52,738 nucleotides of DNA from Deltaproteobacteria bacterium RIFOXYD12_FULL_56_24 (GCA_001799285.1 MGTD01000014.1:1-52738), one strand, 5' to 3'. Positions 25,416 to 34,594 are shown, counted from the stretch's first letter. The notes: generated by a model not told the origin, from the sequence alone. Numbers and translations: made by a program.

Positions 25416-26801
25416 ATGAAAAGCTCGACAAAACGGTCGGTTATAAAAATTTTGGTTGTCTCCTTCTGTGTCGCCGCCGGTTCGTTGCTGCTGGCCTGGA
25501 ATTACTCAACCGTCACCGCGAAAACTCAGGACACCTACGAAAGCCTGGAAACCTTTTCCAACGTGCTCAATCTGGTTCAGGAGAATTATGTTGAGGAAGT
25601 GGACAGCCGGAAGGCCATCGAAGGGGCGATCAAGGGTATGCTCAACACCCTGGACCCTCACTCTTCCTACATGAAGCCTGATGATTACAAGGAATTGCAG
25701 GTAGAAACCCAAGGGAGCTTTAGCGGCATCGGCATAGAAATAACCATGAAGGACAATATCCTCACGGTTGTCTCTCCCATCGAAGGAACACCGGCCTTTG
25801 CCAAAGGGCTCAAAGCAGGCGATAAAATCGTCAAGATCGGCAATGAGCCGACCAAGGACATGAGCCTCATGGATGCGGTAAAACGACTTCGGGGGACGAA
25901 AGGCTCAGAAGTGACGATCTCTATCCATCGCAAGGGCTGGCCCGACATCAAGGAGATCACCCTGGTTCGCGATATCATTCCCATCCACAGCGTAAAATCA
26001 AAATTGCTGGAACCGGGATATTCCTACCTCCGCATCATTAACTTCCAGGCACACACCACGACTGATTTCAAAAAAGCGCTTACCGACCTGGAAAAACAAG
26101 GGAAGATAAAGGGACTCGTCATCGATCTGCGCAATAACCCGGGTGGGCTTCTCGACCAGTCCATAAAGATTGCCGACATCTTCATCGACGAGGGCGTGAT
26201 TGTTTCCACCAAAGGCCGGATCAAGGAACAAAACTCCATCTTTTATGCCCACAACAACAAAGGCGACAAGTACAATTTCCCCTTGGTGGTGCTGGTGAAC
26301 GAAGGCAGCGCCAGCGCCTCGGAAATCGTGGCCGGCGCCCTGCAGGATCACAAGAAAGCGGTGATCATCGGCGCCCAGACCTTTGGCAAGGGCTCTGTGC
26401 AGACAATCATCCCCATGGAAAGCGGGGCGGGCCTCAGATTGACCACGGCCAGATACTACACCCCCAGTGGCCGTTCGATCCAAGCTACCGGCATTACTCC
26501 GGACATCATCGTCCCTTCCCCCACGACCTTGTCAGTCGAAAGTGACGCCAAAGAGGAAGAGTCGGACAAAAAGCCGAAATACCTGCGGGAAAAAGATCTA
26601 AAGCGTCACATCGGCAATGGTCTTAAGGAAGAAGCGCCCCAAAAAGAGGAGCGACCTAAGACCGAGGAGAAACCTAAGCCGCAGGAACAACCCGCCCCGG
26701 AGGCAAAAGAGACGCAGCAGCCCGAGGATCTGAGCAAGGATCAGCAGCTGAATACCGCCCTCACGCTGCTTAAAGGCTTGAATGTTTTAGGCAAGAAGTA
26801 G
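25416..26801 (+). CDS. ctpA: C-terminal processing peptidase (S41 family)
   Basis: 461 aa periplasmic serine protease. An N-terminal membrane/signal segment (ILVVSFCVAAGSLLLAW) precedes the S41 N-terminal helix region, a PDZ domain (residues ~100-180, GSFSGIGIEITMKDNILTVV) and the catalytic domain. The Ser-Lys dyad is visible in NEGSASASEIVAGAL (Ser) and AQTFGKGSVQT (Lys). The last ~80 residues are a low-complexity K/E/P tail. CtpA-type proteases process peptidoglycan hydrolases or their regulators. Placement after ftsE-ftsX-envC is conserved in many Proteobacteria and Desulfobacterota and suggests a joint role in cell-wall splitting. Confidence 0.93.
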   Translation: MKSSTKRSVIKILVVSFCVAAGSLLLAWNYSTVTAKTQDTYESLETFSNVLNLVQENYVEEVDSRKAIEGAIKGMLNTLDPHSSYMKPDDYKELQVETQGSFSGIGIEITMKDNILTVVSPIEGTPAFAKGLKAGDKIVKIGNEPTKDMSLMDAVKRLRGTKGSEVTISIHRKGWPDIKEITLVRDIIPIHSVKSKLLEPGYSYLRIINFQAHTTTDFKKALTDLEKQGKIKGLVIDLRNNPGGLLDQSIKIADIFIDEGVIVSTKGRIKEQNSIFYAHNNKGDKYNFPLVVLVNEGSASASEIVAGALQDHKKAVIIGAQTFGKGSVQTIIPMESGAGLRLTTARYYTPSGRSIQATGITPDIIVPSPTTLSVESDAKEEESDKKPKYLREKDLKRHIGNGLKEEAPQKEERPKTEEKPKPQEQPAPEAKETQQPEDLSKDQQLNTALTLLKGLNVLGKK

Positions 26802-26871
26802 AGTAACTATCCCGCTTAAGGCCGGAAACGAAAAATACCTGACGCAGCCTGCATGGCTGACAATTGACCAT

Positions 26872-26903
26872 AAAAAAGGAGAGGCTCAGGCCTCTTCTTT
26901 TTT
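26872..26903. terminator. Bidirectional terminator between ctpA and fumarase
   Basis: Stem GGAGAGGC (26878-26885) pairs with GCCTCTTC (26890-26897), loop TCAG. It is flanked by a T run on the plus strand (26898-26903) and an A run (26872-26877), so it can end both ctpA and the convergent fumarase transcript. Confidence 0.85.
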
Positions 26904-27492
26904 ATTTCTTAACCCGGCTTGCCCCGGCAACCATCTCATAATAGTCACGGCCTTCCAGGTCATTTATCACCACAGCGGGGAAGTTTTCCACCTCGAAACG
27001 AAACAGCGCCTCCGGCCCGGCCTCGGCGAAGGCAACCAGCTCTGCCTTCTTAACGCATCCGGACAAAAACGCCCCGGCCCCGCCAATGGCGGCGAGATAC
27101 ACTGCGCCATGGGCGAGCATCGCTTTGCACACCTCGGCCCCACGGGCTCCCTTGCCCATGGTCGCCGCCAGCCCCAAGGCAAGCAACTGCGGGGTGTAGC
27201 TGTCCATCCGGTAGCTGGTGGTGGGGCCGGCCGCGCCAATCACCCTCCCTGGCCGGGCTGGACTGGGACCGACATAATAGAGCAACTGACCAGCAAGATC
27301 CACCGGCAGCTCCTTTCCCTCATCCAGCAGAGCGCATAGCCGACGATGGGTCTGATCCCGGCCGGTGTACAGAGTCCCTCGCAGGCTCACCAGCTGGCCG
27401 GCCTTGAGAGAGGCCGGCGCCTCCGAGGAAAAAGGCACCCGTACCTCTGGCAGGTTGGCAAAAAAAGCAGGTTCACCGCGCAGTAACGACAT
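26902..27492 (-). CDS. Fumarate hydratase class I, beta (C-terminal) subunit
   Basis: 196 aa. Interconverts fumarate and malate together with the alpha subunit encoded upstream. Family motifs: LRGTLYTGRDQTHRRLCALL, VGPSPARPGRVIGAAGPTTS, YRMDSYTPQLLALGLAATMG and KGARGAEVCKAM. Two-subunit class I fumarases (and the related tartrate dehydratases) are typical of anaerobes. In this organism the neighbouring alpha subunit shows the same type. The ribosome site GAGGA lies between the start and a 154-bp MITE that separates the two subunit genes. Confidence 0.9.
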   Translation of the reverse strand: MSLLRGEPAFFANLPEVRVPFSSEAPASLKAGQLVSLRGTLYTGRDQTHRRLCALLDEGKELPVDLAGQLLYYVGPSPARPGRVIGAAGPTTSYRMDSYTPQLLALGLAATMGKGARGAEVCKAMLAHGAVYLAAIGGAGAFLSGCVKKAELVAFAEAGPEALFRFEVENFPAVVINDLEGRDYYEMVAGASRVKK

Positions 27493-27521
27493 AATCGATC
27501 AGTCCTCGGCTTTCAGTCTTC

Positions 27522-27675
27522 GCAAGCGATCACAGGGCACCACATCTTGCGGCGATCGGTCCGGCTCACGGACAAAAGTACGCATCGCCGTCCCGCTTGC
27601 CGCAACCTGCGGCACCCTGTGACCGCTTATTCTGTGGTTATTTGAACTCTTGGGGCATACCCCGTGATCCGTTAC
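27522..27675 (-). mobile_element. 154-bp MITE, copy C, between fumarase alpha and beta
   Basis: Complete copy in reverse orientation: GCAAGCGATCACAGGG at 27522 and CCCCGTGATCCGTTAC ending 27675. It is bounded by a perfect 8-bp direct repeat CAGTCTTC (27514-27521 and 27676-27683). It lies within the probable alpha-beta transcript. Confidence 0.95.
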
Positions 27676-27702
27676 CAGTCTTCAGCTGTCAGCCTTTTGT
27701 TT

Positions 27703-28539
27703 TCACAAGACGATTTCCTTATGCCGATGGGCATGGCACTGGATATTAATTGCCACCGGCAGGCTGGCGATATGACAGGGGAAAACCTCCATCTGCACGG
27801 CCAGGGCCGTGGTGATCCCGCCAAAGCCGTGCACCCCCTGGCCCTGAGCATTGATCTCCCGCAACAGCCTCTCTTCAAGCGCGGCCACATCCGGGCGCGC
27901 ACTTATCTCGCCCACCGGACGAAGCAGGGCTTTTTTGGCCAGCAGGGCCGCCATTTCAAAGGAACCGCCAAGGCCAACCCCGACAATCATCGGCGGACAG
28001 GGATTCGGACCTGCGGCCACCACTTTTTCGATCACGTAGCGGACCATCCCTTCCGTGCCGGCGGCAGGGGGCAGCATAACCAGGCTGCTCATGTTCTCGC
28101 TGCCGCAGCCCTTGGGCAAAAAGCGGATGGTGAGACGGTCGCCGGCCACCAGTTCCAGATGCACCACGGCCGGGGTGTTGGTCCCGGTATTTATGCGGGT
28201 CAGGGGATCACAGACCGATTTGCGCAGGTAGCCTTCCTCATAGCCAAGCCGCACCCCCTCCTGCACCGCTTCGTATAAATCACCCAAGATATGGAGATCC
28301 TGGCCGAGTTCAAGAAAGAGGATGCCGGTGCCGGTATCCTGACACACCGGAATCCGCTCCCGGCTGGCGATATCGGCATTGGTAAGAAGAAGGTCCAGGA
28401 TATTCCCGGCGAGCTCCCCGGTTTCCCGGTCCCGCGCCGCAACCAGGGCATCCAGGATATCCGGCTCCAGATCATAGGCCGCGGCAATGGCAAGATCACG
28501 AACGGCCTGGCGAATCTCGTTGCTGTCTATCTCGCGCAT
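27703..28539 (-). CDS. Fumarate hydratase class I, alpha (N-terminal) subunit
   Basis: 278 aa, carries the [4Fe-4S] cluster. The three cluster cysteines are visible in [28 protein letters not shown] and [15 protein letters not shown]. The end, [20 protein letters not shown], is the normal C-terminus, so the gene is intact. Tartrate dehydratase is an alternative in this family, but the split alpha/beta order and sulfate-reducer-like context favour fumarase. It starts 14 bases after the PilZ-like gene and is probably cotranscribed with panB and that gene. Confidence 0.9.
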   Translation of the reverse strand: MREIDSNEIRQAVRDLAIAAAYDLEPDILDALVAARDRETGELAGNILDLLLTNADIASRERIPVCQDTGTGILFLELGQDLHILGDLYEAVQEGVRLGYEEGYLRKSVCDPLTRINTGTNTPAVVHLELVAGDRLTIRFLPKGCGSENMSSLVMLPPAAGTEGMVRYVIEKVVAAGPNPCPPMIVGVGLGGSFEMAALLAKKALLRPVGEISARPDVAALEERLLREINAQGQGVHGFGGITTALAVQMEVFPCHIASLPVAINIQCHAHRHKEIVL

Positions 28540-28553
28540 GGTTCAGAAAACAC

Positions 28554-29144
28554 TCAAGGGTTTAGCCTGCGGTTGCGCAGAACCAGACTCTGTTGCTTGA
28601 AGGTATGCTGGATGATTTTTTCCCGGTCTTCATCAAGAATGAAAACAAACACCATAGCGACCCGGAAGCCACCGCCGGATTCTTCCTCTTCCAGTGCCGA
28701 ATCGCAGGCAATGACCTTACCGAAGGAATAAACATAGGTATAGGCGGGGAGCAGGACAACATGAATCTCCATAATCTCATCTAGTTTGGCCGGGGCATCA
28801 GTCCAGAAAGCAATGCCATTAGCGCTGAGATTGGCCTTGCGCATGATCAGGGCATCCAAGGGACTCTCCCCCCCCCTGACCTGCTTCAGCAACATGTTCA
28901 TTTTGTTGTCCAGATGTTGCAAGAAATTCGCCAGGTCCGCATCCCGCTCCCGCAAGTTGGCCAGGGCGCCCTGAGCGCCGATGAACATCTGAATATCGGT
29001 AAGGCCCTCCTGGTTATATGGAGAAATACCCTGCTGAAAATCGTTGGCAACAGCCTGCATTTTTTCCGCGGAAACCGGATTAATTGCCAACATCACCCTG
29101 TCCGTAACCCGAACCGACTGTCTGCGATTTAAAGACTCCGTCAT
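28554..29144 (-). CDS. PilZ-like domain protein
   Basis: 196 aa from the ATG at 29144; an upstream in-frame ATG would overlap the panB terminus and lacks support. It starts NRRQSVRVTDRVMLAI, a PilZ-type RxxxR opening, has a helical middle, then a beta-rich C-terminal half (KANLSANGIAFWTDAPAKLD, EIHVVLLPAYTYVYSFGKVI, GFRVAMVFVFI) resembling the PilZ N-x-S-x2-G-[IL] strand region. It may bind cyclic di-GMP, which suits a genome with GGDEF and HD-GYP proteins nearby. The second PilZ motif is only partly recognisable. Confidence 0.7.
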   Translation of the reverse strand: MTESLNRRQSVRVTDRVMLAINPVSAEKMQAVANDFQQGISPYNQEGLTDIQMFIGAQGALANLRERDADLANFLQHLDNKMNMLLKQVRGGESPLDALIMRKANLSANGIAFWTDAPAKLDEIMEIHVVLLPAYTYVYSFGKVIACDSALEEEESGGGFRVAMVFVFILDEDREKIIQHTFKQQSLVLRNRRLNP

Positions 29145-29210
29145 CTCTGCCCCCGCTCCGTCAAATGAAATCCCTTGAAACAACTCGAAAACATCGGTGA
29201 GAAAACCGAA

Positions 29211-30059
29211 TCACCCCTTGCCCTGCCTAAGGAGATCTTCAACCTCACCTTGCATGACAAAACTATGTTCAGCATCCGGATACAGCCCGCCCTTGACCTC
29301 ATCCCGAAAAGCGGTGATGGCCCCGGCGATCTGGGGGGCAAGCTTCGCGTATTGTTTAACGAAACTTGGCACGAATTTCTCAAACATGCCCAACAGATCA
29401 TGGCTGACCAGCACCTGACCGTCGCACTGCGGTCCGGCCCCGATGCCGATGGTGGGGATCGAAATACTTGCGGTGATGGCGGCGGCCAACTTGTCGGGGA
29501 GGCACTCCAGCACCAGAGCAAAAGCTCCGGCTTCGGCCAGCCCCTTGGCCTCGGCCAGCAGCCGCCGGGCCGAATCGACGTCGCGGCCCTGCACCTTATA
29601 TCCACCCAGTGCTCCGGCAGTCTGCGGAGTCAGACCGATATGGCCCATTACCGGGATCCCGGCCCGGACCATAGCTGCTACCGTATTGCAGATCTCCAGA
29701 CCGCCCTCCAGCTTCACTGCGTCGCAGCCCGCCTCTTTCAGGAAACGGCCGCCGTTGCTGATGGCCTCCCGCTGGTCAACCTGGTAGGAAAGGAAAGGCA
29801 TGTCGCCGACCAGCAATGCCCGCTCCACCCCGTGCTTTACCGCCCGGGCATGGTGCAGCATCTCCTCCATGGTCACCGGCACCGTGGACTCATAACCCAG
29901 AACCACCATGCCCAGGGAATCGCCGACCAGAACGATCTCCACCCCGCTACGGTCAAGGAAGCGGGCAAAGCCGGCGTCATAGGCCGTCAGCATGACGATC
30001 TTGTCCCCGGTCCCCTTCACGTCGATGATATCCCGGACTGTCAGTTTTTTCCCGATCAT
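29211..30059 (-). CDS. panB: 3-methyl-2-oxobutanoate hydroxymethyltransferase
   Basis: 282 aa. First enzyme of pantothenate synthesis: transfers a hydroxymethyl group from methylene-tetrahydrofolate to alpha-ketoisovalerate. Motifs: MLTAYDAGFARFLDRSGVEI, VLVGDSLGMVVLGYESTVPV (metal-binding Asp), ALLVGDMPFLSYQ, AVKLEGG, IPVMGHIGLTPQ and ISIPTIGIGAGPQCDGQVLV. I start at the ATG at 30059 with an AAGGATAGG site, rather than 11 codons upstream. panC is not in the window. Confidence 0.96.
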   Translation of the reverse strand: MIGKKLTVRDIIDVKGTGDKIVMLTAYDAGFARFLDRSGVEIVLVGDSLGMVVLGYESTVPVTMEEMLHHARAVKHGVERALLVGDMPFLSYQVDQREAISNGGRFLKEAGCDAVKLEGGLEICNTVAAMVRAGIPVMGHIGLTPQTAGALGGYKVQGRDVDSARRLLAEAKGLAEAGAFALVLECLPDKLAAAITASISIPTIGIGAGPQCDGQVLVSHDLLGMFEKFVPSFVKQYAKLAPQIAGAITAFRDEVKGGLYPDAEHSFVMQGEVEDLLRQGKG

Positions 30060-30114
30060 ACGTCCTATCCTTGTTTCCCTTACCTGCCACATTTAAGCCG
30101 TCGAGCAAAAATAA

Positions 30115-30197
30115 CTTGAACAATCAGTATCACGGCGACGGCATAAGGAGCCATAATGGTAATGGTAATTTGTTCAAGCTATTTCTGCACGGCTCCT
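30115..30197. repeat. Intergenic inverted repeats between ruvB and panB
   Basis: CTTGAACAA (30115-30123) is mirrored by TTGTTCAAG (30170-30178), and AGGAGCC (30146-30152) by GGCTCCT (30191-30197). CGGCATAAGGAGCC resembles CGGCATAAGGGGCC at 14128. The right end reaches the ruvB stop codon. Confidence 0.5.
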
Positions 30198-31245
30198 AAA
30201 AAGGCAGGGAGGCAGACTCGCCGTTGCCGGATTCCGCCTCCTGTTTTCTGGTAAAGGTTCTGCCGAAATGGGCATACGCCGCCTGGGTCGCCATCCGGCC
30301 CCTGGGGGTGCGCATCAGGAGCCCCATCTGGATGAGAAAGGGCTCGTAGACATCCTCCAGGGTGGTCTTCTCCTCGCAGGCCATAGTGGCCAGGGTTTCC
30401 AGACCGATGGGCCCCCCCTGGAACTTGTCGATGATGGTAAGGAGAATCCGCCGGTCCATCTCGTCCAGCCCTTCCTGGTCCACGCCCAACATGTTCAGGG
30501 CCTCGTCCGCCACCTGGGCCGTGATGCTGCCTTGGGCCTTGACCTCGGCAAAATCCCGCAGCCGTTTGAGCAGACGGTTGGCGATCCTCGGGGTGCCCCG
30601 GGAACGGCGGCCGATCTCCAGGGCGCCGCCCTCGTCCATGGGCACGCCCAGAAGGCTGGCCGAGCGTTTGACAATGGTCACCAGCTCGTCGGGGGTATAA
30701 AAATCAAGACGCAGCACCATGCCGAAGCGATCCCGCAAGGGCGGGGTCAACAGGCCGGTGCGGGTGGTCGCCCCCACCAGGGTGAAGCGCGGCAGATCCA
30801 TCTTGACGCTGCGCGCCCCCGGCCCCTGGCCGATGATCAAGTCCAGCTGATAATCCTCCATGGCCGGGTAGAGAATCTCTTCGACCACATGGTTGAGGCG
30901 GTGGATCTCATCGATGAAAAGCACATCGCCTTCCTGAAGGCTGGTGAGGATGGCGGCCAGATCCCCGGCCCGTTCGATCACCGGCCCGGAGGTAACCCGG
31001 ATGTTGGCGCCCATCTCGTTGGCGATGACGTAGGCTAAGGTAGTCTTACCCAGCCCCGGGAAACCGTGCAACAGGACATGGTCCAAGGCCTCGCCCCTGG
31101 CTTGCGCGGCCTTGAGGGCAATGCCGAGGTTGCTCTTCAGCTGCTCCTGGCCGATGTACTGGTCAAGCAACTTGGGCCGAAGCGCATGATCAACAGGCTC
31201 GACCAGATCGGCCACCGGAGACACCAACCGTTCTTCGTGATTCAC
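30196..31245 (-). CDS. ruvB: Holliday junction branch migration helicase RuvB
   Basis: 349 aa. AAA+ motor of the RuvAB complex. Walker A is [17 protein letters not shown], Walker [21 protein letters not shown]-type ([12 protein letters not shown]), sensor 1 [20 protein letters not shown], and the arginine-finger and winged-helix region ([37 protein letters not shown]) are intact. It overlaps ruvA by 4 bases. Confidence 0.98.
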   Translation of the reverse strand: MNHEERLVSPVADLVEPVDHALRPKLLDQYIGQEQLKSNLGIALKAAQARGEALDHVLLHGFPGLGKTTLAYVIANEMGANIRVTSGPVIERAGDLAAILTSLQEGDVLFIDEIHRLNHVVEEILYPAMEDYQLDLIIGQGPGARSVKMDLPRFTLVGATTRTGLLTPPLRDRFGMVLRLDFYTPDELVTIVKRSASLLGVPMDEGGALEIGRRSRGTPRIANRLLKRLRDFAEVKAQGSITAQVADEALNMLGVDQEGLDEMDRRILLTIIDKFQGGPIGLETLATMACEEKTTLEDVYEPFLIQMGLLMRTPRGRMATQAAYAHFGRTFTRKQEAESGNGESASLPF

Positions 31246-31859
31246 ACCAGGGCCCTCAAGGTTTGCCGGAGCAGCTCTTCAAGCCGCATGGCAGCGAAGG
31301 CCGCAGCCCCGGCCTGCTGCCGGACCACCGCCAGCGCCTCCCTGGCCCTAACCGCAGGATAGCCGAGATTGAGCAAGGCGGAGATCGCATCGTGGACCCG
31401 CTCGTCTTCGCCGGGGAGGGTAAGGGCAGGAGAACAGGCTGCGAGCGCCTCGGGCACGAACTGTACCTTGTCTTTCAGCTCCAGACAAAGCCGCTCCGCG
31501 GTTTTCTTGCCCACCCCGGGCAGCCGGGTAAGGCGGGCCAGATCGTCGTGCAGGATGGCCCGGGCCAGCTCCGCCGGAGAGATGCCGGCCAGGATATGCA
31601 TAGCCAGCTTCGGCCCTATCCCGGAGACGGTGTTCAGCAGCAGGAACATCTCCTTTTCCGTGGACTCAAGAAAGCCGAAGAGATTGAAGGCATCCTCGCG
31701 CACCACCGTCTGAATGTGAAGAAAAACCTCCTCCCCTACCCCCGGCAACCGTGCCTGCCCGCTCTGGGGGAAAAAAACCTCGTACCCCACCCCGCCCACA
31801 TCGACGATAAGGGATTCGGGTAATTTCTGAAAAAGCGTTCCTCGCAGGCAGGCAATCAT
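31242..31859 (-). CDS. ruvA: Holliday junction branch migration protein RuvA
   Basis: 205 aa. Tetrameric junction-binding partner of RuvB. The N-terminal OB fold ([20 protein letters not shown]) is followed by the HhH motifs ([40 protein letters not shown]) and the C-terminal RuvB-binding domain ([20 protein letters not shown]). A family-2 repeat begins 5 bases upstream of the ATG, leaving only a weak ribosome site (GAG). Confidence 0.97.
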   Translation of the reverse strand: MIACLRGTLFQKLPESLIVDVGGVGYEVFFPQSGQARLPGVGEEVFLHIQTVVREDAFNLFGFLESTEKEMFLLLNTVSGIGPKLAMHILAGISPAELARAILHDDLARLTRLPGVGKKTAERLCLELKDKVQFVPEALAACSPALTLPGEDERVHDAISALLNLGYPAVRAREALAVVRQQAGAAAFAAMRLEELLRQTLRALV

Positions 31860-31864
31860 GATGA

Positions 31865-31962
31865 ACTCGCAAAAAAAGAAAAAAGGTCACATGTCCGTAA
31901 CACAAAATCAAAGAATTCCCAAGCAACAACCGTGGTAATCGCGGCTTGTTGCGATTTCAACA
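31865..31962 (-). repeat. About 100-bp interspersed repeat with terminal hairpin, copy 2
   Basis: Shares ACAT/CAGGTCCGTAACACAAAATCAAAG-like and TAATCGCGGCT...TTGCGATTTCAAC blocks with 33352-33452 and 3291-3394. The right end is the hairpin module seen alone at 4098-4127. It lies directly before ruvA. Confidence 0.65.
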
Positions 31963-32006
31963 ATCATGATGTTGTCTATTATGAAAGAATTTTAGCAAGA
32001 AGAGAA

Positions 32007-32045
32007 GTAAAAAGCTGACAGCCGTAAGCTTATAGCTGTCAGCTT
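32007..32045 (-). terminator. Terminator after ruvC
   Basis: The 11-bp inverted repeat AAGCTGACAGC (32012-32022) / GCTGTCAGCTT (32035-32045) is followed on the minus strand by TTTTTA. It is embedded in a low-complexity AAGCTTTAAGC stretch. This suggests yebC-ruvC is separated from ruvA-ruvB. Confidence 0.7.
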
Positions 32046-32058
32046 TAAGCTTTAAGCC

Positions 32059-32568
32059 TTACGCCTTAAGCTTATAATTGGCCCGACAGATGGCCACGGC
32101 CAGGGCATCGGCCGCATCATGGCTGGGCGAGGCGGCAAGCTTGAGCAAAACCCGGACCATCTGCTGCACCTGCTCTTTCGGCGCCTGACCATAGCCGGTC
32201 ACCGCCTGTTTTACTGCGCGGGGACTGTATTCCTCCAGAAGCAGGCCATGCTGCCGGGTGGCCAGAATGAGTACTCCGCGGGCGTGGCCCAGCTTTAGGG
32301 CCGAGCGGGGATTGATGGCGGTGAAGATATCCTCAATCCCGGCGAGCTGCGGTTGATAGGCCCCAATAACCTCGCGGATGCCTTCGTAGATCTCTTCCAG
32401 CCGCTCGGGAAAGGGCTTTTTTTCCGAGGTCCGGATCACCCCGCAGGTGACAAAGGTAAGGGCGTGACCCTGGTGGTCGATCACCCCGTAGCCGGTGGCG
32501 CGCGAACCGGGATCGATCCCGAGGATGCGGGTTATTTCCGCCCCGGCCTTGGCTTTGCCCTGGGTCAT
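32059..32568 (-). CDS. ruvC: Crossover junction endodeoxyribonuclease RuvC
   Basis: 169 aa resolvase that cuts Holliday junctions moved by RuvAB. Acidic catalytic residues sit in RILGIDPGSRATGYGVID, LAGIEDIFTAINPRSALKLG and the C-terminal SHDAADALAVAICRA. The last few codons (YKLKA) run into the AAGCTTAAGGC low-complexity repeat, so the exact C-terminus may have been reshaped by it. Confidence 0.97.
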   Translation of the reverse strand: MTQGKAKAGAEITRILGIDPGSRATGYGVIDHQGHALTFVTCGVIRTSEKKPFPERLEEIYEGIREVIGAYQPQLAGIEDIFTAINPRSALKLGHARGVLILATRQHGLLLEEYSPRAVKQAVTGYGQAPKEQVQQMVRVLLKLAASPSHDAADALAVAICRANYKLKA

Positions 32569-32570
32569 GC

Positions 32571-33320
32571 TCAGGAAATTTTTTCCATCAACTCATCGGG
32601 GATATCAAAGTTGGCATGCACTTTCTGCACGTCATCAAAATCCTCCAGATTGTCGATGAGCTTCATCAACGAGATGGCCGTTTTTTCTTCGGCTACCTCA
32701 ACGATATTCTTGGGGATCATGGAGATTGAGGCCTCGACAAAGGGAACCCCGGCCTTCTCCAGGGCCTCCCGCACCGGGTTGAAATCCTCAACCGCGGTCA
32801 GAACCTGGAAGATATCTCCATCATCTACCATATCCTCGGCGCCTGCCTCCAGAGCAAGCTCCAGGAGCTTTTCCTCATCCATAGTCCCCTTTTCCACCAG
32901 GAGGGAGCCTTTTTTGTCAAACATGTAGGAAACGCAGCCGGTCTCGCCCATATTGCCGCCGGACTTGCCGAAGAAGAAGCGCACCTCGCCCACGGTCCGG
33001 TTCCGGTTGTCGGTAAGGCAGTCAACCAGAATAGCCACCCCGCCCGGCCCGTAGCCTTCGTAGGTGATTTCCTCGTAGTTCACTCCTTCCAGCCCGCCGA
33101 TCCCCTTCTTAATGGCTCGATCGATATTGTCCTTGGGCATGTTCACGGCGCGGGCCGAAATAATGCCGGCGCGCAGCCGGGGATTGGCCTCGGGGTCGCC
33201 GCCGCCCATGCGGGCAGCCACGGCTATTTCCTTGGTGAGCTTGGTGAACATCTTGCCTCGCTTAGCGTCCTGGGCGCCTTTGCGATGTTTGGTGTTAGCC
33301 CATTTTGAATGTCCGGACAT
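32571..33320 (-). CDS. yebC: YebC/PmpR family regulatory protein
   Basis: 249 aa. Start [20 protein letters not shown] is invariant in the family. [36 protein letters not shown] and [20 protein letters not shown] follow. YebC proteins act as transcription regulators and/or ribosome-associated factors that help translate proline-rich stretches. The gene commonly precedes ruvC. The start has an AGGAG site. Confidence 0.97.
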   Translation of the reverse strand: MSGHSKWANTKHRKGAQDAKRGKMFTKLTKEIAVAARMGGGDPEANPRLRAGIISARAVNMPKDNIDRAIKKGIGGLEGVNYEEITYEGYGPGGVAILVDCLTDNRNRTVGEVRFFFGKSGGNMGETGCVSYMFDKKGSLLVEKGTMDEEKLLELALEAGAEDMVDDGDIFQVLTAVEDFNPVREALEKAGVPFVEASISMIPKNIVEVAEEKTAISLMKLIDNLEDFDDVQKVHANFDIPDELMEKIS

Positions 33321-33351
33321 GATTTTTCTCCTGAAAATTAAAAATTAAAAA

Positions 33352-33452
33352 TGATGGTCTCGTAAAAAGGAAAAACGCCACAGGTCCGAGACACAAAGTC
33401 AAATGGTTAAGCAGCGACAACCGTTGTAATCGCGGCTTTTTGCGATTACAAT
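33352..33452 (-). repeat. About 100-bp interspersed repeat with terminal hairpin, copy 3
   Basis: Reads GATGGTCTCGTAAAAAGG, CACAGGTCCGAGACACAAAG, GTTGTAATCGCGGCTTTTTG and CGATTACAA. The last two form the hairpin. Copies are at 3291-3394 (inverted) and 31865-31962. It is preceded by an AAAATTAAAAATTAAAAAT simple repeat (33333-33352). Confidence 0.7.
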
Positions 33453-33540
33453 AAAAATGAAAAGTGGGAGGTCACTCTGGTCAGCAGAAGACACCATGAA
33501 TGTGCCTTCCATACTCCATAAACAGCTCACTCTGCATTCT

Positions 33541-34152
33541 TCATTCTGCATTCTGCATTTTCCTAAATCCCATCCCCAGCACAAAAACCTCACGGCTTTC
33601 CGGACGGGAACTTTTCGGCTTTACGATCCTGGTCAAGTTAAAATGGGGGCGAACCTCATCCACAAAGGCCTTGAAATCCTCACCCTCAAACACCTTGCAA
33701 TAAAAATTGCCGCCCAGACGCAACATCTCCTGGGCAATTTCAAGAACCCGCCGGGAAAGATCCAGCGAGTGTTGCTGATCAGACCATTTATTGCCGGTGG
33801 TGCGCGGAGCCATATCGCTGATGATCACCGCAAATTCCGGGCAGATGGAGCGTACCCGATCAAGCACCTCGGCGGTCATGATGTCGCCGTGGAGAAAGGA
33901 AAACCTGGCACTGTTGCCCTTAGTGTTGATCTGCCCGAAGTTGAGATCAACACCAACCACCAATCCCTGCGGGCCAACGGCCTGGGCCGCATACATGGAC
34001 CAGCTCCCCGGCTGACAGCCAAGGTCAAGCACCGTGTCGCCATTTTTCAGCAGCCCATGCTTCTGTTGAGCCTCCTGCAGCTTATACACCGAACGGGCGG
34101 GATAGCCTTCCTTTTTGGCCTTTTTGAAATAGTGATCCTGAACTTCTTTCAC
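33541..34152 (-). CDS. rlmE: 23S rRNA (uridine-2'-O)-methyltransferase RlmE
   Basis: 203 aa SAM-dependent methyltransferase (FtsJ/RrmJ fold) that modifies U2552 of 23S rRNA. Motifs: YFKKAKKEGYPARSVYKLQE (catalytic Lys region), VLDLGCQPGSWSMYAAQ (SAM motif I), VIISDMAPRTTGNKWSDQQH (motif with catalytic Asp), GGNFYCKVFEGEDFKAF and VKPKSSRPESREVFVLGMGF. The final residues RKMQNAE are read from a GCAGAATGCAGAATGAAG simple repeat. GTG start. Confidence 0.94.
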   Translation of the reverse strand: MKEVQDHYFKKAKKEGYPARSVYKLQEAQQKHGLLKNGDTVLDLGCQPGSWSMYAAQAVGPQGLVVGVDLNFGQINTKGNSARFSFLHGDIMTAEVLDRVRSICPEFAVIISDMAPRTTGNKWSDQQHSLDLSRRVLEIAQEMLRLGGNFYCKVFEGEDFKAFVDEVRPHFNLTRIVKPKSSRPESREVFVLGMGFRKMQNAE

Positions 34153-34594
34153 AGGACTGCCGCCTTGGTTGGGATCTGGACGATTATAAAAAATATCGCT
34201 GAAAAACGGTTATATTTAGCCTTTTTATCGTTTCTTGACAAGCATAATCCCCGCCGCCAAGCCGGGCTGCTTCTTCCGGCTCAAAGCCAGCCTCAACCTG
34301 TAAGGCTACGGTTTTTCTCCTTGAACTGGTAGCGGCGGCCAGGTACTCTGACAAGAAAATATGGAACATAATGCGCACATTCGTACCTCCCCTGCTTAAA
34401 AAGACGAACATGAAAGGAACTATTAAACTGGACAGCGTTTTTCATCAGCCCCCCGCGCCTGCCCTAAGCCTTGCACCTGAAGCCTTTTATTCCGTAAGGT
34501 TGCAAAGTTCACACTGCAGGTGGCTACTCTGTGCCGTCGAACCGGCAAACTTTCATTCTCCGCCGGCAACACCCGGATATGCCATAAGGAAATT
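34153..34594. other. Divergent intergenic region without recognised gene
   Basis: Lies between rlmE and the diguanylate cyclase. Short ORFs here have no ribosome site or family resemblance. I compared the stretch by eye with the cyclic di-GMP riboswitch core and did not find it. Small inverted repeats near 34505-34580 (GTTGCAAAGTT, CGAACCGGCAAAC) may structure the leader of the downstream gene. Confidence 0.4.

Noticed and set aside
27365-27622. ORFs ending in peptides such as SCGDRSGSRTKVRIAVPLAATCGTL
   Set aside because: They are read from the reverse frame of the 154-bp element and recur wherever the element lies; no start signals.
34184-34411. 75-codon ORF in the rlmE-diguanylate cyclase gap
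   Set aside because: No ribosome site, no family resemblance and poor composition.
34400-34594. Possible cyclic di-GMP riboswitch before the diguanylate cyclase
   Set aside because: The conserved CACGCACAGGGCAAACC-type core is not present.
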